DNA of 64,000 nucleotides from Bacillota bacterium (GCA_021845645.1 JAJZVM010000006.1:70891-134890), one strand, 5' to 3'; numbered from the stretch's first letter, positions 38,035-50,228 are shown. The notes: generated by a model not told the origin, from the sequence alone. Numbers and translations are program-made.

Positions 38035-38240
38035 GGTGAATATGCGGTTGTGGAAACCTGACGCGGCCTGCCTCCCCTCAAAGAGATTGACGCCATTATG
38101 CAGGGGGCGGCGGAGCGCGTCAAGTCGCCAGGCACCGGCGAACGCCCAGGCATGATGACGCCTGCAGCCGGCAGGGGATCGCCCGCCGCTGGGCGAAGGC
38201 TCGGCCCGAACCACCAGGTCCCGATGGAGGCCAGTGCCGG

Positions 38241-38728
38241 ATGTACCACGAGAAGACGGGCCCCTTGACGTCCGAAGACGTGCTGCAGGAGCTCCAAGGT
38301 CTGCTCGCAGGCGAGCGCGACGGCATCGCGACCCTGGCCAACGCGTCGTCGCTGCTCTTTTTGCACCTGGAACGCATCAACTGGCTCGGTTTCTACATCG
38401 TGCGAGACGGCGAGCTGGTGCTAGGCCCGTTCCAGGGCAAGCCCGCATGCACCCGCATCGCCGTGGGCCGAGGTGTCTGCGGCACCGCGTTCGCCCGCGG
38501 CGAGACCGTGCTGGTCGACGACGTGGCGCTCTTCCCGGGTCATATCGCCTGCGACCCGGCGTCGCGCTCCGAGCTCGTCGTGCCGCTCGTGGCGGGCGGG
38601 CGCCGCATCGGCGTGCTCGACTGCGACGCGCCCGAGACGTCGCGCTTCGCCGGCGCCGAGCGCGAGCTCCTGGAGGGGGCCGCGGAGATCATCGGCCGAC
38701 ACCTCGCCGAGACGGGCGCGCAGGTCTG

Positions 38729-38729
<1 letters not shown>
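38241..38729 (+). CDS. msrC: Free methionine-(R)-sulfoxide reductase (GAF-domain fRMsr)
   Basis: GAF-fold enzyme that reduces free Met-R-sulfoxide. Seen: 162 residues with the three catalytic/resolving cysteines in family spacing (C70, C80, C104) inside KPACTRI, GRGVCGTA and HIACD, and SRSELVVPL. It is divergent from the SAM riboswitch-metYX operon, which fits methionine economy. The stop shares a base with the dnaE ATG. Confidence 0.88.
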
Positions 38730-42073
<3,344 letters not shown>

Positions 42074-42144
42074 CGTTTGCCGCCGGCGTGCCGGATGATT
42101 AGCATGGAGGCGACAGAACCGGACAACGTGAGGAGGCCACCCCA

Positions 42145-43215
42145 TTGGACGACGAGCTGCGGTTGGTGACGGAACTTTGCGAGGCGCACGGACCGTCGGG
42201 CTACGAAGAGCCTGTGCGGGCCGTGATGCGCCGGTGGCTCGAAGGGTATGGCGAGATTTCGCAGGACCGGCTCGGCTCCCTGATCGTGCGCAAGGCCGGG
42301 GACGAGTCTGGACCGAAGATCATGCTCGCGGGTCACCTGGACGAGATCGGTATGATGGTGTCGCGCATCGACGACAAGGGCTTCGTCTACTTCCAGACGA
42401 TCGGCGGCTGGTGGGAGCAGGTCATGCTCGCCCAGCGCGTCGAGATCCGGACCGAGCGCGGCATGGTACACGGCGTCGTCGGCAGCAAGCCGCCGCACGT
42501 GCTCGACGCCGAGGAGCGCAAGAAGATCGTCGACAGGCGCAAGATGTTCATCGATGTCGGCGTCACGAGCCGCGAGGAGGCCGAGTCGCTCGGCATCGCG
42601 CTCGGTGACCCGATCACGCCGCTCTGCCCGACGGAGCGCCTCGGGAACCCGGACTTCGTGATGGCCAAGGCGTGGGACAACCGCTACGGCTGCGCCGTCG
42701 TCACGGAGGTGCTGCGCGGCCTGAAGGGCGTCTCGCACCTGAACGTCGTCTACGGCGTCGCGACCGTCCAGGAGGAGGTCGGCCTGCGTGGTGCGCGCAC
42801 GGCGGCGCAGACCATCATGCCGGACGTCGCGTTCTCGCTGGACGTGGGCATCGCGGGCGACACGCCGGGCGTCGAGCCGTACGAGGCCGAGGCGCGCCTC
42901 GGCAAGGGACCGGCGATCCTGATCTACGACGGCTCCATGATCCCGAACCAGCCGCTGCGCAAGCTCGCGCTCGAGGTGGCGCGGAGCGAGGGCATCCCGG
43001 TGCAGCAGGACATGGTGCGAGCCGGCGGCACGGACGCCGGGCAGATCCACCTCACCGGCAGCGGCGTGCCGAGCCTCGTCATCGGAGTCCCCACCCGCTA
43101 CATCCACAGCGCGGCGTCCGTCTTCAGCCTGGAGGATTACCGCGGCGCGATCCGCCTCGTCTCGGCGCTCGTCCGCCGCCTGGACCGCGACACCGTCGCG
43201 GCGCTGGCACGCTGA
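42145..43215 (+). CDS. M42-family glutamyl aminopeptidase (FrvX-like)
   Basis: Dinuclear zinc aminopeptidase of 356 residues, tetrahedral-complex type. Seen: first metal motif AGHLDEIG, WDNRYGC bridging Asp, catalytic Glu pair QEEVGLRGA, LDVGIAGDTPG and the late histidine YIHSAASV. TTG 42145 is preceded by GAGGAGG. It acts in cytosolic peptide degradation; some family members were earlier called endoglucanases, which is probably wrong. Confidence 0.92.
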   Translation: MDDELRLVTELCEAHGPSGYEEPVRAVMRRWLEGYGEISQDRLGSLIVRKAGDESGPKIMLAGHLDEIGMMVSRIDDKGFVYFQTIGGWWEQVMLAQRVEIRTERGMVHGVVGSKPPHVLDAEERKKIVDRRKMFIDVGVTSREEAESLGIALGDPITPLCPTERLGNPDFVMAKAWDNRYGCAVVTEVLRGLKGVSHLNVVYGVATVQEEVGLRGARTAAQTIMPDVAFSLDVGIAGDTPGVEPYEAEARLGKGPAILIYDGSMIPNQPLRKLALEVARSEGIPVQQDMVRAGGTDAGQIHLTGSGVPSLVIGVPTRYIHSAASVFSLEDYRGAIRLVSALVRRLDRDTVAALAR

Positions 43216-43219
43216 GGCC

Positions 43220-43861
43220 ATGATCCTGCTGCTGCTCGGCGACAGCGGCTTCGGCCGCGTACAGCTGCGCCAGATCCGCGCGGCGATGGCCGAGGGCCGT
43301 CTCCCAGAGCAGCGCATCCTGGTGGTGGGGGAGAGAGCGCCGGAGCTAGGGGGCGATCCCGCCGCCGACGGCGTATCGCTGCGCGACGAGCCCGCGCTCC
43401 GCTACCTCCGGCAGGCCCTGCAAGACCTGCCCAAGGACTGCCGCGTCATCCCGCCGCCGATCGGCCGCCATCTCTTCGCGCAGCTGCTCGCGGAGGAGAG
43501 CGGCGGCCGCCTCGATGCCCCTTCGGGCGACTTCGCGCTGCCGTTCGTCCGCCGCCAGGCAGACGTGCTCTACCTCTCCGCCGCCGCCTGGATGTGCCCC
43601 GTCGCGTGCATGGCGCCGCCTGTCTGCCCCCGCATCGCGTTCGAGCGCAGCTGGCACCTGCCGTCGCTCCTGCGCGGCTGGGCGAGGGAGCGCGGCATCC
43701 CCGCGATCGTGTTCGCGCCGCACGGCCCCTCGAGCGGCGCGGAGAGCGTCTCGGCCGCGCGACTCTGGGCCGCCCTGCGCAAGGTGCGGCGAGGCGGGCC
43801 CTTCCTCGTCGCGACCGCGGCTCCCTGCCACGCCGCCGCGAGCCTCCTGCACGTGGGCTGA
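43220..43861 (+). CDS. Hypothetical protein with a cysteine-rich centre
   Basis: Not recognised. 213 residues, soluble, Rossmann-like N-terminus (ILLLLGDSGFGRVQLRQI). The distinctive part is a cysteine cluster around 127-138 (WMCPVACMAPPVCP), compatible with metal or Fe-S binding. The C-terminus RRGGPFLVATAAPCHAAASLLHVG carries another cysteine. It starts 4 nt after the M42 peptidase stop, so they may be co-transcribed. Confidence 0.55.
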   Translation: MILLLLGDSGFGRVQLRQIRAAMAEGRLPEQRILVVGERAPELGGDPAADGVSLRDEPALRYLRQALQDLPKDCRVIPPPIGRHLFAQLLAEESGGRLDAPSGDFALPFVRRQADVLYLSAAAWMCPVACMAPPVCPRIAFERSWHLPSLLRGWARERGIPAIVFAPHGPSSGAESVSAARLWAALRKVRRGGPFLVATAAPCHAAASLLHVG

Positions 43862-43908
43862 CGGGCGCCTGCCGGCATACCGAGTTCTCAGAGGAGGATC
43901 CTCTAACT

Positions 43909-44076
43909 GTGTGGATCGTCGTCTACGTCACCGGGCGCAAGACCGAGGCAGAGCGAGTCCGGGCCATGCTCGACCGGGAGGGCTTCCTGGCGAACGTCCG
44001 GGGAGACAGCGTCTACGAGGTCGTCGTGCCGGAGGCGGAGGCGAGCGACGCACAGGAGGTCATCCACCGGGGATGA
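43909..44076 (+). CDS. Small DUF2007-like protein
   Basis: A 55-residue protein beginning WIVVYVTGRKTEAERVRAML and ending in VYEVVVPEAEASDAQEVI. This matches the short DUF2007/putative signal-transducing proteins seen beside dnaE or acc genes in many Bacillota (pattern from memory, not searched). GTG 43909 lies downstream of GAGGAGG (43891-43897, spacing 11). A strong hairpin follows. Confidence 0.6.
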   Translation: MWIVVYVTGRKTEAERVRAMLDREGFLANVRGDSVYEVVVPEAEASDAQEVIHRG

Positions 44077-44087
44077 TCCCCGGCGCA

Positions 44088-44119
44088 CGAGGGCGGCCGC
44101 CCGCCGGCGGCCGCCCTCG
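44088..44119. terminator. Hairpin terminator between convergent genes
   Basis: A 13-bp perfect stem (44088-44100 with 44107-44119) and a 6-nt loop sit between the DUF2007-like gene and the convergent hypothetical gene. No clear T-run. Confidence 0.6.
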
Positions 44120-44127
44120 AAGGCTCT

Positions 44128-44823
44128 TCAGGACCAGGCGTAGCCGAGACCGACGCGCCCCGCGACGGCATCCCTGATCGCGGGGGGCGGCGGTGGTGCA
44201 TTGCCTGCCGCGAACACGACCGCGACGTGGCCGTACTGCGGATCGAACGCGACGCCCACGGCTCCAAGCGGTTCGGCCGCCGCCCAGATGGGCGAGAGCT
44301 GCGGCACAGCCGCGAGCAGCCCCTCCCGGACTTCCGCCGCCGCCACGGCGAGGCGGGGATCCGCGGGCCCGGCCCACGTGGCCCCGGCCAGCGGCGCGGC
44401 CTGCGCAAGCCACGCGCCGAGCAGCTGTCCCGGCGGTTCCGCCGGGGACCAGCCGAGGCCCATCGCGTCAGACCAGAGCACGAGATCGAGGCGCGCCGGC
44501 TCGACTCCGGCACTGCGGGCGGCGGCCAGGGCACCGAGCAAGGCCGCGCCACGGGCGGCGTAGAGCCGGCGCGGCTCGGGACAGTGCAGCATGGCGCGCA
44601 GGGGCATCTCGATGCCCAGGAGCCGCAGCATGTAGGCCGCGCCGTCGGCCGCCTCGCGCGAGCCCTGGGCCGCGAACGCGCCAGGAAGGCCCGCGGACGG
44701 CGTCACGCGCACGAGCATGTCGACCTGCGCCAGGAGCGCGAGACCGGGCGCATCGGCCCCGGGCGGCCGCAGGAAGCCCCACGGCGCCGCTCCGCGGGCG
44801 CTTGCGACGCTTAATGCATGCAT
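44128..44823 (-). CDS. Hypothetical protein
   Basis: Not recognised. About 231 residues, alanine- and proline-rich, no membrane segments. It contains VARVTPSAGL-like and RLDLVLWSDAMGLGW segments and a C-terminal half with GAVGVAFDPQYGHVAVVFAAG. ATG 44823 or a TTG two codons earlier (44829) can start it; no RBS is convincing. The frame is consistent over its length and it converges on a terminator, so it is probably real. Confidence 0.45.
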   Translation of the reverse strand: MHALSVASARGAAPWGFLRPPGADAPGLALLAQVDMLVRVTPSAGLPGAFAAQGSREAADGAAYMLRLLGIEMPLRAMLHCPEPRRLYAARGAALLGALAAARSAGVEPARLDLVLWSDAMGLGWSPAEPPGQLLGAWLAQAAPLAGATWAGPADPRLAVAAAEVREGLLAAVPQLSPIWAAAEPLGAVGVAFDPQYGHVAVVFAAGNAPPPPPAIRDAVAGRVGLGYAWS

Positions 44824-44935
44824 TGGCAAAGGAAGGTTGCACCTCGCTGGAAAGGCATGCCGCTAGCATAGCGAAGTGTGTCCCGCGTGGCAAACCAGGT
44901 CGGCCGCAGGGATGGAGCCGGGCGGCACGCCGTGC

Positions 44936-44941
44936 TATCAT
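44936..44941 (+). promoter_or_regulatory. -10 box for tRNA-Leu(CAA)
   Basis: TATCAT lies 10 nt before the mature 5' end of the tRNA. The same hexamer precedes msrA at 50229-50234. The -35 region is weak. Confidence 0.5.
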
Positions 44942-44950
44942 GTACGGCGA

Positions 44951-45035
44951 GCCGAAGTGGCGGAATGGCAGACGCGCCGCACTCAAAATGCGGTGGGCAA
45001 TCCCCGTGTGGGTTCGAGTCCCACCTTCGGCACCA
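44951..45035 (+). tRNA. tRNA-Leu (anticodon CAA)
   Basis: Class II tRNA of 85 nt including encoded CCA. Acceptor GCCGAAG pairs with CTTCGGC; discriminator A. The anticodon loop CTCAAAA on a CCGCA/TGCGG stem gives anticodon CAA (reads UUG). A variable arm is present and the T-loop is TTCGAGT. Confidence 0.96.
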
Positions 45036-45138
45036 GGTTGCGCGCGGCGGAGGCGACGGCCTCCGCTTCGTTTTGCGGCAGGGTCCTGATGCGACGAGCG
45101 CGAATCACGGAGTGCGCGAGCAGAAAGGGGACCCACGA

Positions 45139-47670
45139 GTGAGCGAGCGCCTTCTCGCGATCGACGGCATGAGCCTTTTGAACCGCGCGTTCCACGCGCT
45201 GCCGCCCCTCACCGCGCCCGACGGCACCCCGACAGGCGCGATCCACGGTTTCTTCCTCACATTCATGAAGTGGTACGACGCATACCAGCCGACGCACGTC
45301 GCGATCGCGTTCGATCGGCCCGGCGGCACATTCCGCCACCAGCAGTTCGAGCGCTACAAGGCACACCGCAAGGAAGCGGACCCGGCCCTGCTGCGCCAGT
45401 TCCCGCTCGCCGAAGAGCTTCTTGGCGAGATGGGCCTCAAGGTGATCGGCATTCCCGGCTTCGAGGCGGACGACGTGCTCGGCACGATCACCGAGCGCTT
45501 CGCCTGCGACCTGCCGGTCACGGTGATCTCGGGCGACCGCGATCTGCTGCAGCTCGTGGGCGGGCGCTGCGAGATCGTGCTGATGCGCGCGCTCGACGGC
45601 ACGAAGCGCTACGACCCGGACACCGTGTTCGCGGACTACGGCATCACGCCGCGCCAGGTCCCGGACTGGAAGGGCCTGATGGGCGACGCGTCGGATGGCA
45701 TCCCAGGTGTGCCGGGCATCGGCGAGAAGACCGCCGTGCGCCTTTTGCAGGTCGCGCCGACGCTCGAGGAACTGCTGGCGGACACCTCGCGCGTGACGCC
45801 GCCGCGGATCCGCGAGCTGCTCGAAACCCACCGGGAACAGGCGCTCTTCTCGAAGAGCCTTGCGACCATCGTCCGCGACGTGCCGCTCGGGCAGGAGCTC
45901 GACGACCTGCGCTGGAGCCCAGGGCAGGTGAGCATGGCCGTGCGGCGCCGGCTCGCGGACCTGGGGCTGCGCGCCCTCGCGGCCCGTCTGCCGGCGGGCG
46001 GGGATGAGCCGGCCGCCCCCGCGCCGGAGCCCGAGGGCCAGGCGCTCGCGGAGGAGTTCGCAGGCGGCGGCGACCTGGCGCTCGCGATGGCCGAGGACGG
46101 CGTCGCCCTGAGCGATCGCGACGGCGCGGCGCTGCGCATGCCATGGGACGACCCGCGCCTGCGCCTGGCGCTCGAGGGCCGGCAGCGGGTCGCGGTGCAC
46201 GGACTGAAGCGGCTCCTGCACGAGCTCTCGGTTCGCGGCCTGCCGACGCCGCAGGCGTGGTACGACACCCAGCTCGCCGCGTACCTCGTCAACCCGCAGT
46301 TCGGCATCCAGAGCGCGACGCAGGTGCTGCAGGGACTGTTCGGCATCGCCGCCGCGGTCGGGGATGCCGCCGCGGCGGCGGCCGAGGCGACGTGGCGGCT
46401 CGCCGCGCGCCTGCCCGCCGCCCTCGAGGAGCAGGGCGCCCGGGATCTCTACCGCGACATGGAGGCGCCGCTCGCGGAGGTGCTCTTCCGCATGGAGCAC
46501 CACGGCGTGCAGATCGACCGGGGAGAGCTCGAGCGCTACGGCGAGGAACTACGGTCGGCCCTCCGGGCGATCGCGCAGGAAGTGGAGGAGCTTGCGGGCT
46601 ACAGCTTCAACGTCAACTCGACGCCGCAGCTCAGGGACCTCCTCTTTGGCAAGCTGCAGCTGCCGATCCTCAAGCGCACCAAGACCGGCCCGTCGACCGA
46701 CGCCGAGGTGCTGGAGCAGCTCGCGCCGCAGCACCCGATCGTGCAGAAGATCCTGGACCACCGCCAGGTGCAGAAGCTCCTCTCGACCTACGTCGACGGG
46801 CTGATGCCCTTGATCGCTCCGGACGGCCGCGTCCACACCACGTTCCAGCAGACGCTGACGGCCACCGGCCGCCTCTCGAGCGAAGCGCCCAACCTGCAGA
46901 ACATCCCGGTGCGCTTCGAGCTCGGTCGCCGGCTGCGGCGCGCCTTCGTGCCCTCTGCGGGAGGGCTTATGTTCCTGGCGGCCGACTACTCCCAGATCGA
47001 ACTCAGGATCCTCGCGCATCTGAGCGGCGATGGGGCGCTCGTGGACGCCTTTTGCAGCGGCGACGACATCCACCGGCGCACGGCCGCCGAGGTATTCGGC
47101 GTAAGGCTCGCCGACGTGACGGCGGACCAGCGCCGCCAGGCCAAGGCCGTCAACTTCGGCATCGTCTACGGCATCTCGGATTTCGGCCTTGCGCGCGATA
47201 CGGGCTCGAGCCGCGCCGAGGCGGCGGAGTTCATCCGCCGGTACTTCGGCCGCTACCCGCGGGTCAAGGAGTACCTCGACGAGGTCGTCGAATCGGCAAG
47301 GCAGAAAGGCTACGTCACGACGATGTTCGGCCGGCGACGCTACCTGCCCGAGATCCGCAGCCGCAACCACCAGCAGCGCAGCTTCGCCGAGCGCACGGCG
47401 ATGAACACGCCGATCCAGGGCACGGCCGCCGACCTCATCAAGCGGGCCATGGTGGCGCTCGCCGCCGAACTCGGAGATGAGCGAGATCTGGCGCTGCTGC
47501 TGCAGGTGCACGACGAACTGATCCTCGAAGGGCCGGGGGAGCGCCTCCCTCTGCTCGGCCGTCAGGTGAGGCGGGCGATGGAAGGTGCGGCCGATCTCCT
47601 CGTGCCGCTCGTCGTCGACCTCAAGCAGGGCCGGAACTGGTACGATCTCGAGCCGGTGCGCGATGCCTGA
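45139..47670 (+). CDS. polA: DNA polymerase I
   Basis: Repair and Okazaki-fragment polymerase of 843 residues. Seen: a 5'-3' exonuclease domain (AIDGMSLLNRAFHA, SGDRDLLQL, GIPGVPGIGEKTA), a middle domain (about 300-450), and family A polymerase motifs DYSQIELR (about 616), RRQAKAVNFGIVYG and VHDEL (about 791). The middle domain lacks the 3'-5' exonuclease acidic residues, as in Bacillus and Thermus enzymes. GTG 45139 is used; an open frame further upstream runs through the tRNA. It overlaps mutM by 8 nt. Confidence 0.96.
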   Translation: MSERLLAIDGMSLLNRAFHALPPLTAPDGTPTGAIHGFFLTFMKWYDAYQPTHVAIAFDRPGGTFRHQQFERYKAHRKEADPALLRQFPLAEELLGEMGLKVIGIPGFEADDVLGTITERFACDLPVTVISGDRDLLQLVGGRCEIVLMRALDGTKRYDPDTVFADYGITPRQVPDWKGLMGDASDGIPGVPGIGEKTAVRLLQVAPTLEELLADTSRVTPPRIRELLETHREQALFSKSLATIVRDVPLGQELDDLRWSPGQVSMAVRRRLADLGLRALAARLPAGGDEPAAPAPEPEGQALAEEFAGGGDLALAMAEDGVALSDRDGAALRMPWDDPRLRLALEGRQRVAVHGLKRLLHELSVRGLPTPQAWYDTQLAAYLVNPQFGIQSATQVLQGLFGIAAAVGDAAAAAAEATWRLAARLPAALEEQGARDLYRDMEAPLAEVLFRMEHHGVQIDRGELERYGEELRSALRAIAQEVEELAGYSFNVNSTPQLRDLLFGKLQLPILKRTKTGPSTDAEVLEQLAPQHPIVQKILDHRQVQKLLSTYVDGLMPLIAPDGRVHTTFQQTLTATGRLSSEAPNLQNIPVRFELGRRLRRAFVPSAGGLMFLAADYSQIELRILAHLSGDGALVDAFCSGDDIHRRTAAEVFGVRLADVTADQRRQAKAVNFGIVYGISDFGLARDTGSSRAEAAEFIRRYFGRYPRVKEYLDEVVESARQKGYVTTMFGRRRYLPEIRSRNHQQRSFAERTAMNTPIQGTAADLIKRAMVALAAELGDERDLALLLQVHDELILEGPGERLPLLGRQVRRAMEGAADLLVPLVVDLKQGRNWYDLEPVRDA

Positions 47671-48493
47671 GCTGCCGGAGGTCGAGACGGTGCGCCGCAC
47701 CCTGCTCGAGGGCGGTCTCGCGGGGCTCGCGATCGTCGCGGTCCGCGTCCATCACCCGGATGCGGTGCACTGGCCGGACACGGCGCGGTTCAGCCGGGAG
47801 CTGCAGGGGCGCCGCATCGATGGCGTGCGCCGCCGCGGCAAGTTCCTGCTGCTGGACTGCGGGGGTCGGACGCTCGCCTGCCACCTGCGCATGACGGGCC
47901 GCCTCTGGCTGAGTGCTGCGCAGGAGGCGCAGCTCAGCCACACCCATGTCGTCCTCGCGCTCTCCGACGGGCGTGAGCTGCGCTTTCGCGACGTGCGCCG
48001 GTTCGGCGGTTTCACGCTCATGGAGCCGGACGGCAGCATGGGCCCTCCGCTCCTGGCGCGGCTCGGGCCCGAGCCCGAGGATCTCTCCTTGGCAGATCTC
48101 GCCCGGGCCTGCAGCAGGCGCGCGGGCTCGCCCGTGAAGTCCCTGCTGCTCGACCAGGCCTTCGTCGCAGGGCTAGGGAACATCTATGCCGACGAGGCGC
48201 TGCATCGCGCAGGGGTGCACCCCGGACGCACTTGTGGTAGTCTCTCGACACAGGAGCAGGCGGCTGTGCGTCGCGGCGTGCGGACCGTGCTGCGCGACGC
48301 CCTCCGTCATCGCGGCACGACGTTCCTCGACTTCCGCGACGGCGCCGGCGAGCCCGGCGCCTTCCAGGCCTTCCTGCGCGTCTACGGGCGCGAGGGCCTG
48401 CCCTGCCGCCGTTGCGGCACCCCCATCGCAAAGACCCGCATCGCAGGACGCGGCACCCATCTTTGCCCACGCTGCCAGCCAGAAGGGGAGTAG
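47663..48493 (+). CDS. mutM: Formamidopyrimidine-DNA glycosylase (Fpg)
   Basis: Bifunctional glycosylase/AP lyase for oxidised purines. Seen: the N-terminal PELPEVETVRRTL with catalytic Pro and Glu, RRGKFLLLD, H2TH region (SLLLDQAFVAGLGNIYADEALHRAGVHP) and zinc finger CRRCGTPI...THLCPRC. The length of 276 is normal. It is coupled to polA, as in many Bacillota. Confidence 0.96.
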   Translation: MPELPEVETVRRTLLEGGLAGLAIVAVRVHHPDAVHWPDTARFSRELQGRRIDGVRRRGKFLLLDCGGRTLACHLRMTGRLWLSAAQEAQLSHTHVVLALSDGRELRFRDVRRFGGFTLMEPDGSMGPPLLARLGPEPEDLSLADLARACSRRAGSPVKSLLLDQAFVAGLGNIYADEALHRAGVHPGRTCGSLSTQEQAAVRRGVRTVLRDALRHRGTTFLDFRDGAGEPGAFQAFLRVYGREGLPCRRCGTPIAKTRIAGRGTHLCPRCQPEGE

Positions 48494-48498
48494 ACCAG

Positions 48499-48690
48499 TT
48501 GCAGTACTGCACCCTCGCCTACGACGACGAGCAGAAGGCGCGCGAGGACTACGACCGCGTCGCGCACAAGAGCCGCATCACGGGCGAGGTGTCGCTGCGC
48601 CACCACGAGGGACGCTGGTTCCTCGATATCGGCTCGGAGCGGGAGCTCGGCGACGCCTTCTTCAGCCGCCTCGGCGGCGAGCGGCTCTAG
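48499..48690 (+). CDS. Small hypothetical protein between mutM and coaE
   Basis: 63 residues beginning QYCTLAYDDEQKAREDYDRVAH, charged and without membrane segment. TTG 48499 starts 5 nt after the mutM stop, with AGGGGAG upstream. I do not recognise it. Its tight placement (20 bp before coaE) and regular codon use suggest a real gene. Confidence 0.55.
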   Translation: MQYCTLAYDDEQKAREDYDRVAHKSRITGEVSLRHHEGRWFLDIGSERELGDAFFSRLGGERL

Positions 48691-48710
48691 GACCGGGAGG
48701 AGTTCTCCGC

Positions 48711-49307
48711 ATGCGCCTCATCGGCCTCACCGGCGGCATCGCCACGGGCAAGAGCACCGTAGCCGAGATCCTGACCGGCCTCGGCGCCGCTGTCGTCGAC
48801 GCGGACGCCCTCGCGCACGAGGTGACGGCGGTCGGGAGCGAGGCGGTGGCGGTCATCGCGCGCGACCTGGGCGCGGAATACGTGCGCGCCGACGGCAGCC
48901 TGGACCGGCCGCGCCTCGCGGAGCGGGTCTTCGCGGACAGGGCTCTTCTCGTGCGCCTCAACGCCATCGTCCACCCGCGGGTGCGCAGCCTCATCGCGGA
49001 GCGCGTACACGACCTCGCGGCCCGTGGCGCGCAGGTGGTGGTGATCGATGTGCCGCTGCTGCTTGAGTCGCGCGAGCGCTACGAGGTCGACGCCGTATGG
49101 CTCGTCTACACGCCAGAGCCGGTGCAGATCCGGCGACTGATGGCGCGCAACGGCCTCAGCCGCTCGCAGGCGGAACTGCGCGTCAGGGCGCAGATGCCGA
49201 TCGAGGACAAGCGGCGCCTCGCCGACGTCGTGATCGACAACACGAAGGACCGCATGGCGCTCCGGCGGCAGGTCGAGGCCCTCTACAGGGAGCTCCTGGC
49301 CTCGTGA
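48711..49307 (+). CDS. coaE: Dephospho-CoA kinase
   Basis: Final step of coenzyme A synthesis. Seen: P-loop GGIATGKST (about 6-14), DADALAHEVT, the HPRVR lid region, DVPLLLES and the late RMxxQM-type segment RAQMPIEDKRRLADVVIDN. The length of 198 is typical. The stop overlaps the next GTG. Position after mutM is the Bacillota order. Confidence 0.95.
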   Translation: MRLIGLTGGIATGKSTVAEILTGLGAAVVDADALAHEVTAVGSEAVAVIARDLGAEYVRADGSLDRPRLAERVFADRALLVRLNAIVHPRVRSLIAERVHDLAARGAQVVVIDVPLLLESRERYEVDAVWLVYTPEPVQIRRLMARNGLSRSQAELRVRAQMPIEDKRRLADVVIDNTKDRMALRRQVEALYRELLAS

Positions 49308-49873
49308 ACGGCACGCGGCGGCGTCACGCCCTCCTCGCCCTGATGGTCCTCGTCGCCGTTCTCCTGCCATGGCTCGGCGAGGTCTACTATCCCTGGCCCT
49401 ACCAGCAGGTCTTCCTGTCCGCAGCGACGCGCTACCGCCTCTCGCCGTACCTGCTCGCGGCGGTCGCGCGCAGCGAAAGCCGCTTCGACCCTGGCGCGAC
49501 GTCCAGGCGGGGCGCCGTCGGCATGATGCAGGTGATGCCCGCCACCGGCCGCTACGTCGCCCACAGCGGCAGCCTTCAGGCCACAAGGGCCCTGCGCAGT
49601 CCGGACGTGAGCGTCGACATCGCCGCGCGCTACCTGCGGCAGCTCTTCCTCGAGTTTTCGTCGGCCTCGGGCGCGCTTGCCGCCTACAACGGCGGCGAGG
49701 CGAACGTGCGTCGCTGGATCCTGACCGGCACCTGGCGGCCGGGTGAGCCGCTGTCGCGCATCCCGTACCCGGAGACGCGCGATTTCGTCGCGCGCGTCGA
49801 ACGTACGAGCCGCTGGTACGCGTACCTCTACCCAGGTCACGACAGGCCCGAAGACAGCCTCTCTGCGCGTTGA
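49304..49873 (+). CDS. Lytic transglycosylase (SLT domain), membrane-anchored
   Basis: Peptidoglycan lytic transglycosylase of 189 residues with an N-terminal signal-anchor (about 8-24). Seen: catalytic glutamate in ARSESRFDP (E59), GAVGMMQVMPATG and AAYNGGEANVRRW, the Slt70 C-terminal-domain motifs. It acts outside the membrane. The GTG start overlaps the coaE stop (GTGA). A coaE-SLT pair is seen in several Bacillota (from memory). Confidence 0.9.
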   Translation: MNGTRRRHALLALMVLVAVLLPWLGEVYYPWPYQQVFLSAATRYRLSPYLLAAVARSESRFDPGATSRRGAVGMMQVMPATGRYVAHSGSLQATRALRSPDVSVDIAARYLRQLFLEFSSASGALAAYNGGEANVRRWILTGTWRPGEPLSRIPYPETRDFVARVERTSRWYAYLYPGHDRPEDSLSAR

Positions 49874-49947
49874 GAGCCCGAGTGTCCGGAGCATGGGCCG
49901 CAGCTTGCGCCTGGCACGTGAATGCCCCTGAAAATGCCGCGCCTCGC

Positions 49948-49977
49948 TTGTCGCGCAGTACGCTCGTATGCTAAGAT
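49948..49977 (+). promoter_or_regulatory. Promoter for the tandem tRNA-Leu genes
   Basis: TTGTCG (49948-49953), an 18-nt spacer and TAAGAT (49972-49977). The +1 would be 3-5 nt before the tRNA-Leu(CAG) gene. Confidence 0.65.
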
Positions 49978-49987
49978 GATCGCTGTC

Positions 49988-50075
49988 GCCGAAGTGGTGG
50001 AATAGGCAGACACGCGGTGTTCAGGGCGCCGTGAGCTTTACGCTCGTGTGGGTTCAAATCCCACCTTCGGCACCA
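49988..50075 (+). tRNA. tRNA-Leu (anticodon CAG)
   Basis: 88 nt with encoded CCA; acceptor GCCGAAG/CTTCGGC. The anticodon loop TTCAGGG on a CGGTG/CGCCG stem gives CAG (reads CUG). It has a long variable arm. Acceptor and T-arm are almost identical to tRNA-Leu(CAA) at 44951. Confidence 0.95.
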
Positions 50076-50080
50076 GTCTT

Positions 50081-50165
50081 GTCGGGATGGCGGAATTGGT
50101 AGACGCGTACGTTTGAGGGGCGTATGGGGTAACCCGTGGGGGTTCAAGTCCCCCTCCCGACACCA
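50081..50165 (+). tRNA. tRNA-Leu (anticodon GAG)
   Basis: 85 nt with encoded CCA; acceptor GTCGGGA/TCCCGAC. The anticodon loop TTGAGGG on a TACGT/GCGTA stem gives GAG (reads CUC/CUU). It lies 5 nt after tRNA-Leu(CAG) and is co-transcribed with it. Confidence 0.95.
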
Positions 50166-50175
50166 TCATCGAGAT

Positions 50176-50203
50176 CCCCGCCTGCGGGCGGGGCTTTCTC
50201 TTT
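50176..50203 (+). terminator. Terminator after the tRNA-Leu pair
   Basis: A perfect 7-bp stem CCCCGCC/GGCGGGG with TGCG loop (50176-50193) is followed by CTTTCTCTTT. Confidence 0.8.
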
Positions 50204-50228
50204 GCCGGCCGGCGCGTGCCGGCTGCGC

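Noticed and set aside
44878..45138. An N-terminal extension of polA
   Set aside because: It would run through tRNA-Leu(CAA); GTG 45139 gives a normal PolA N-terminus.
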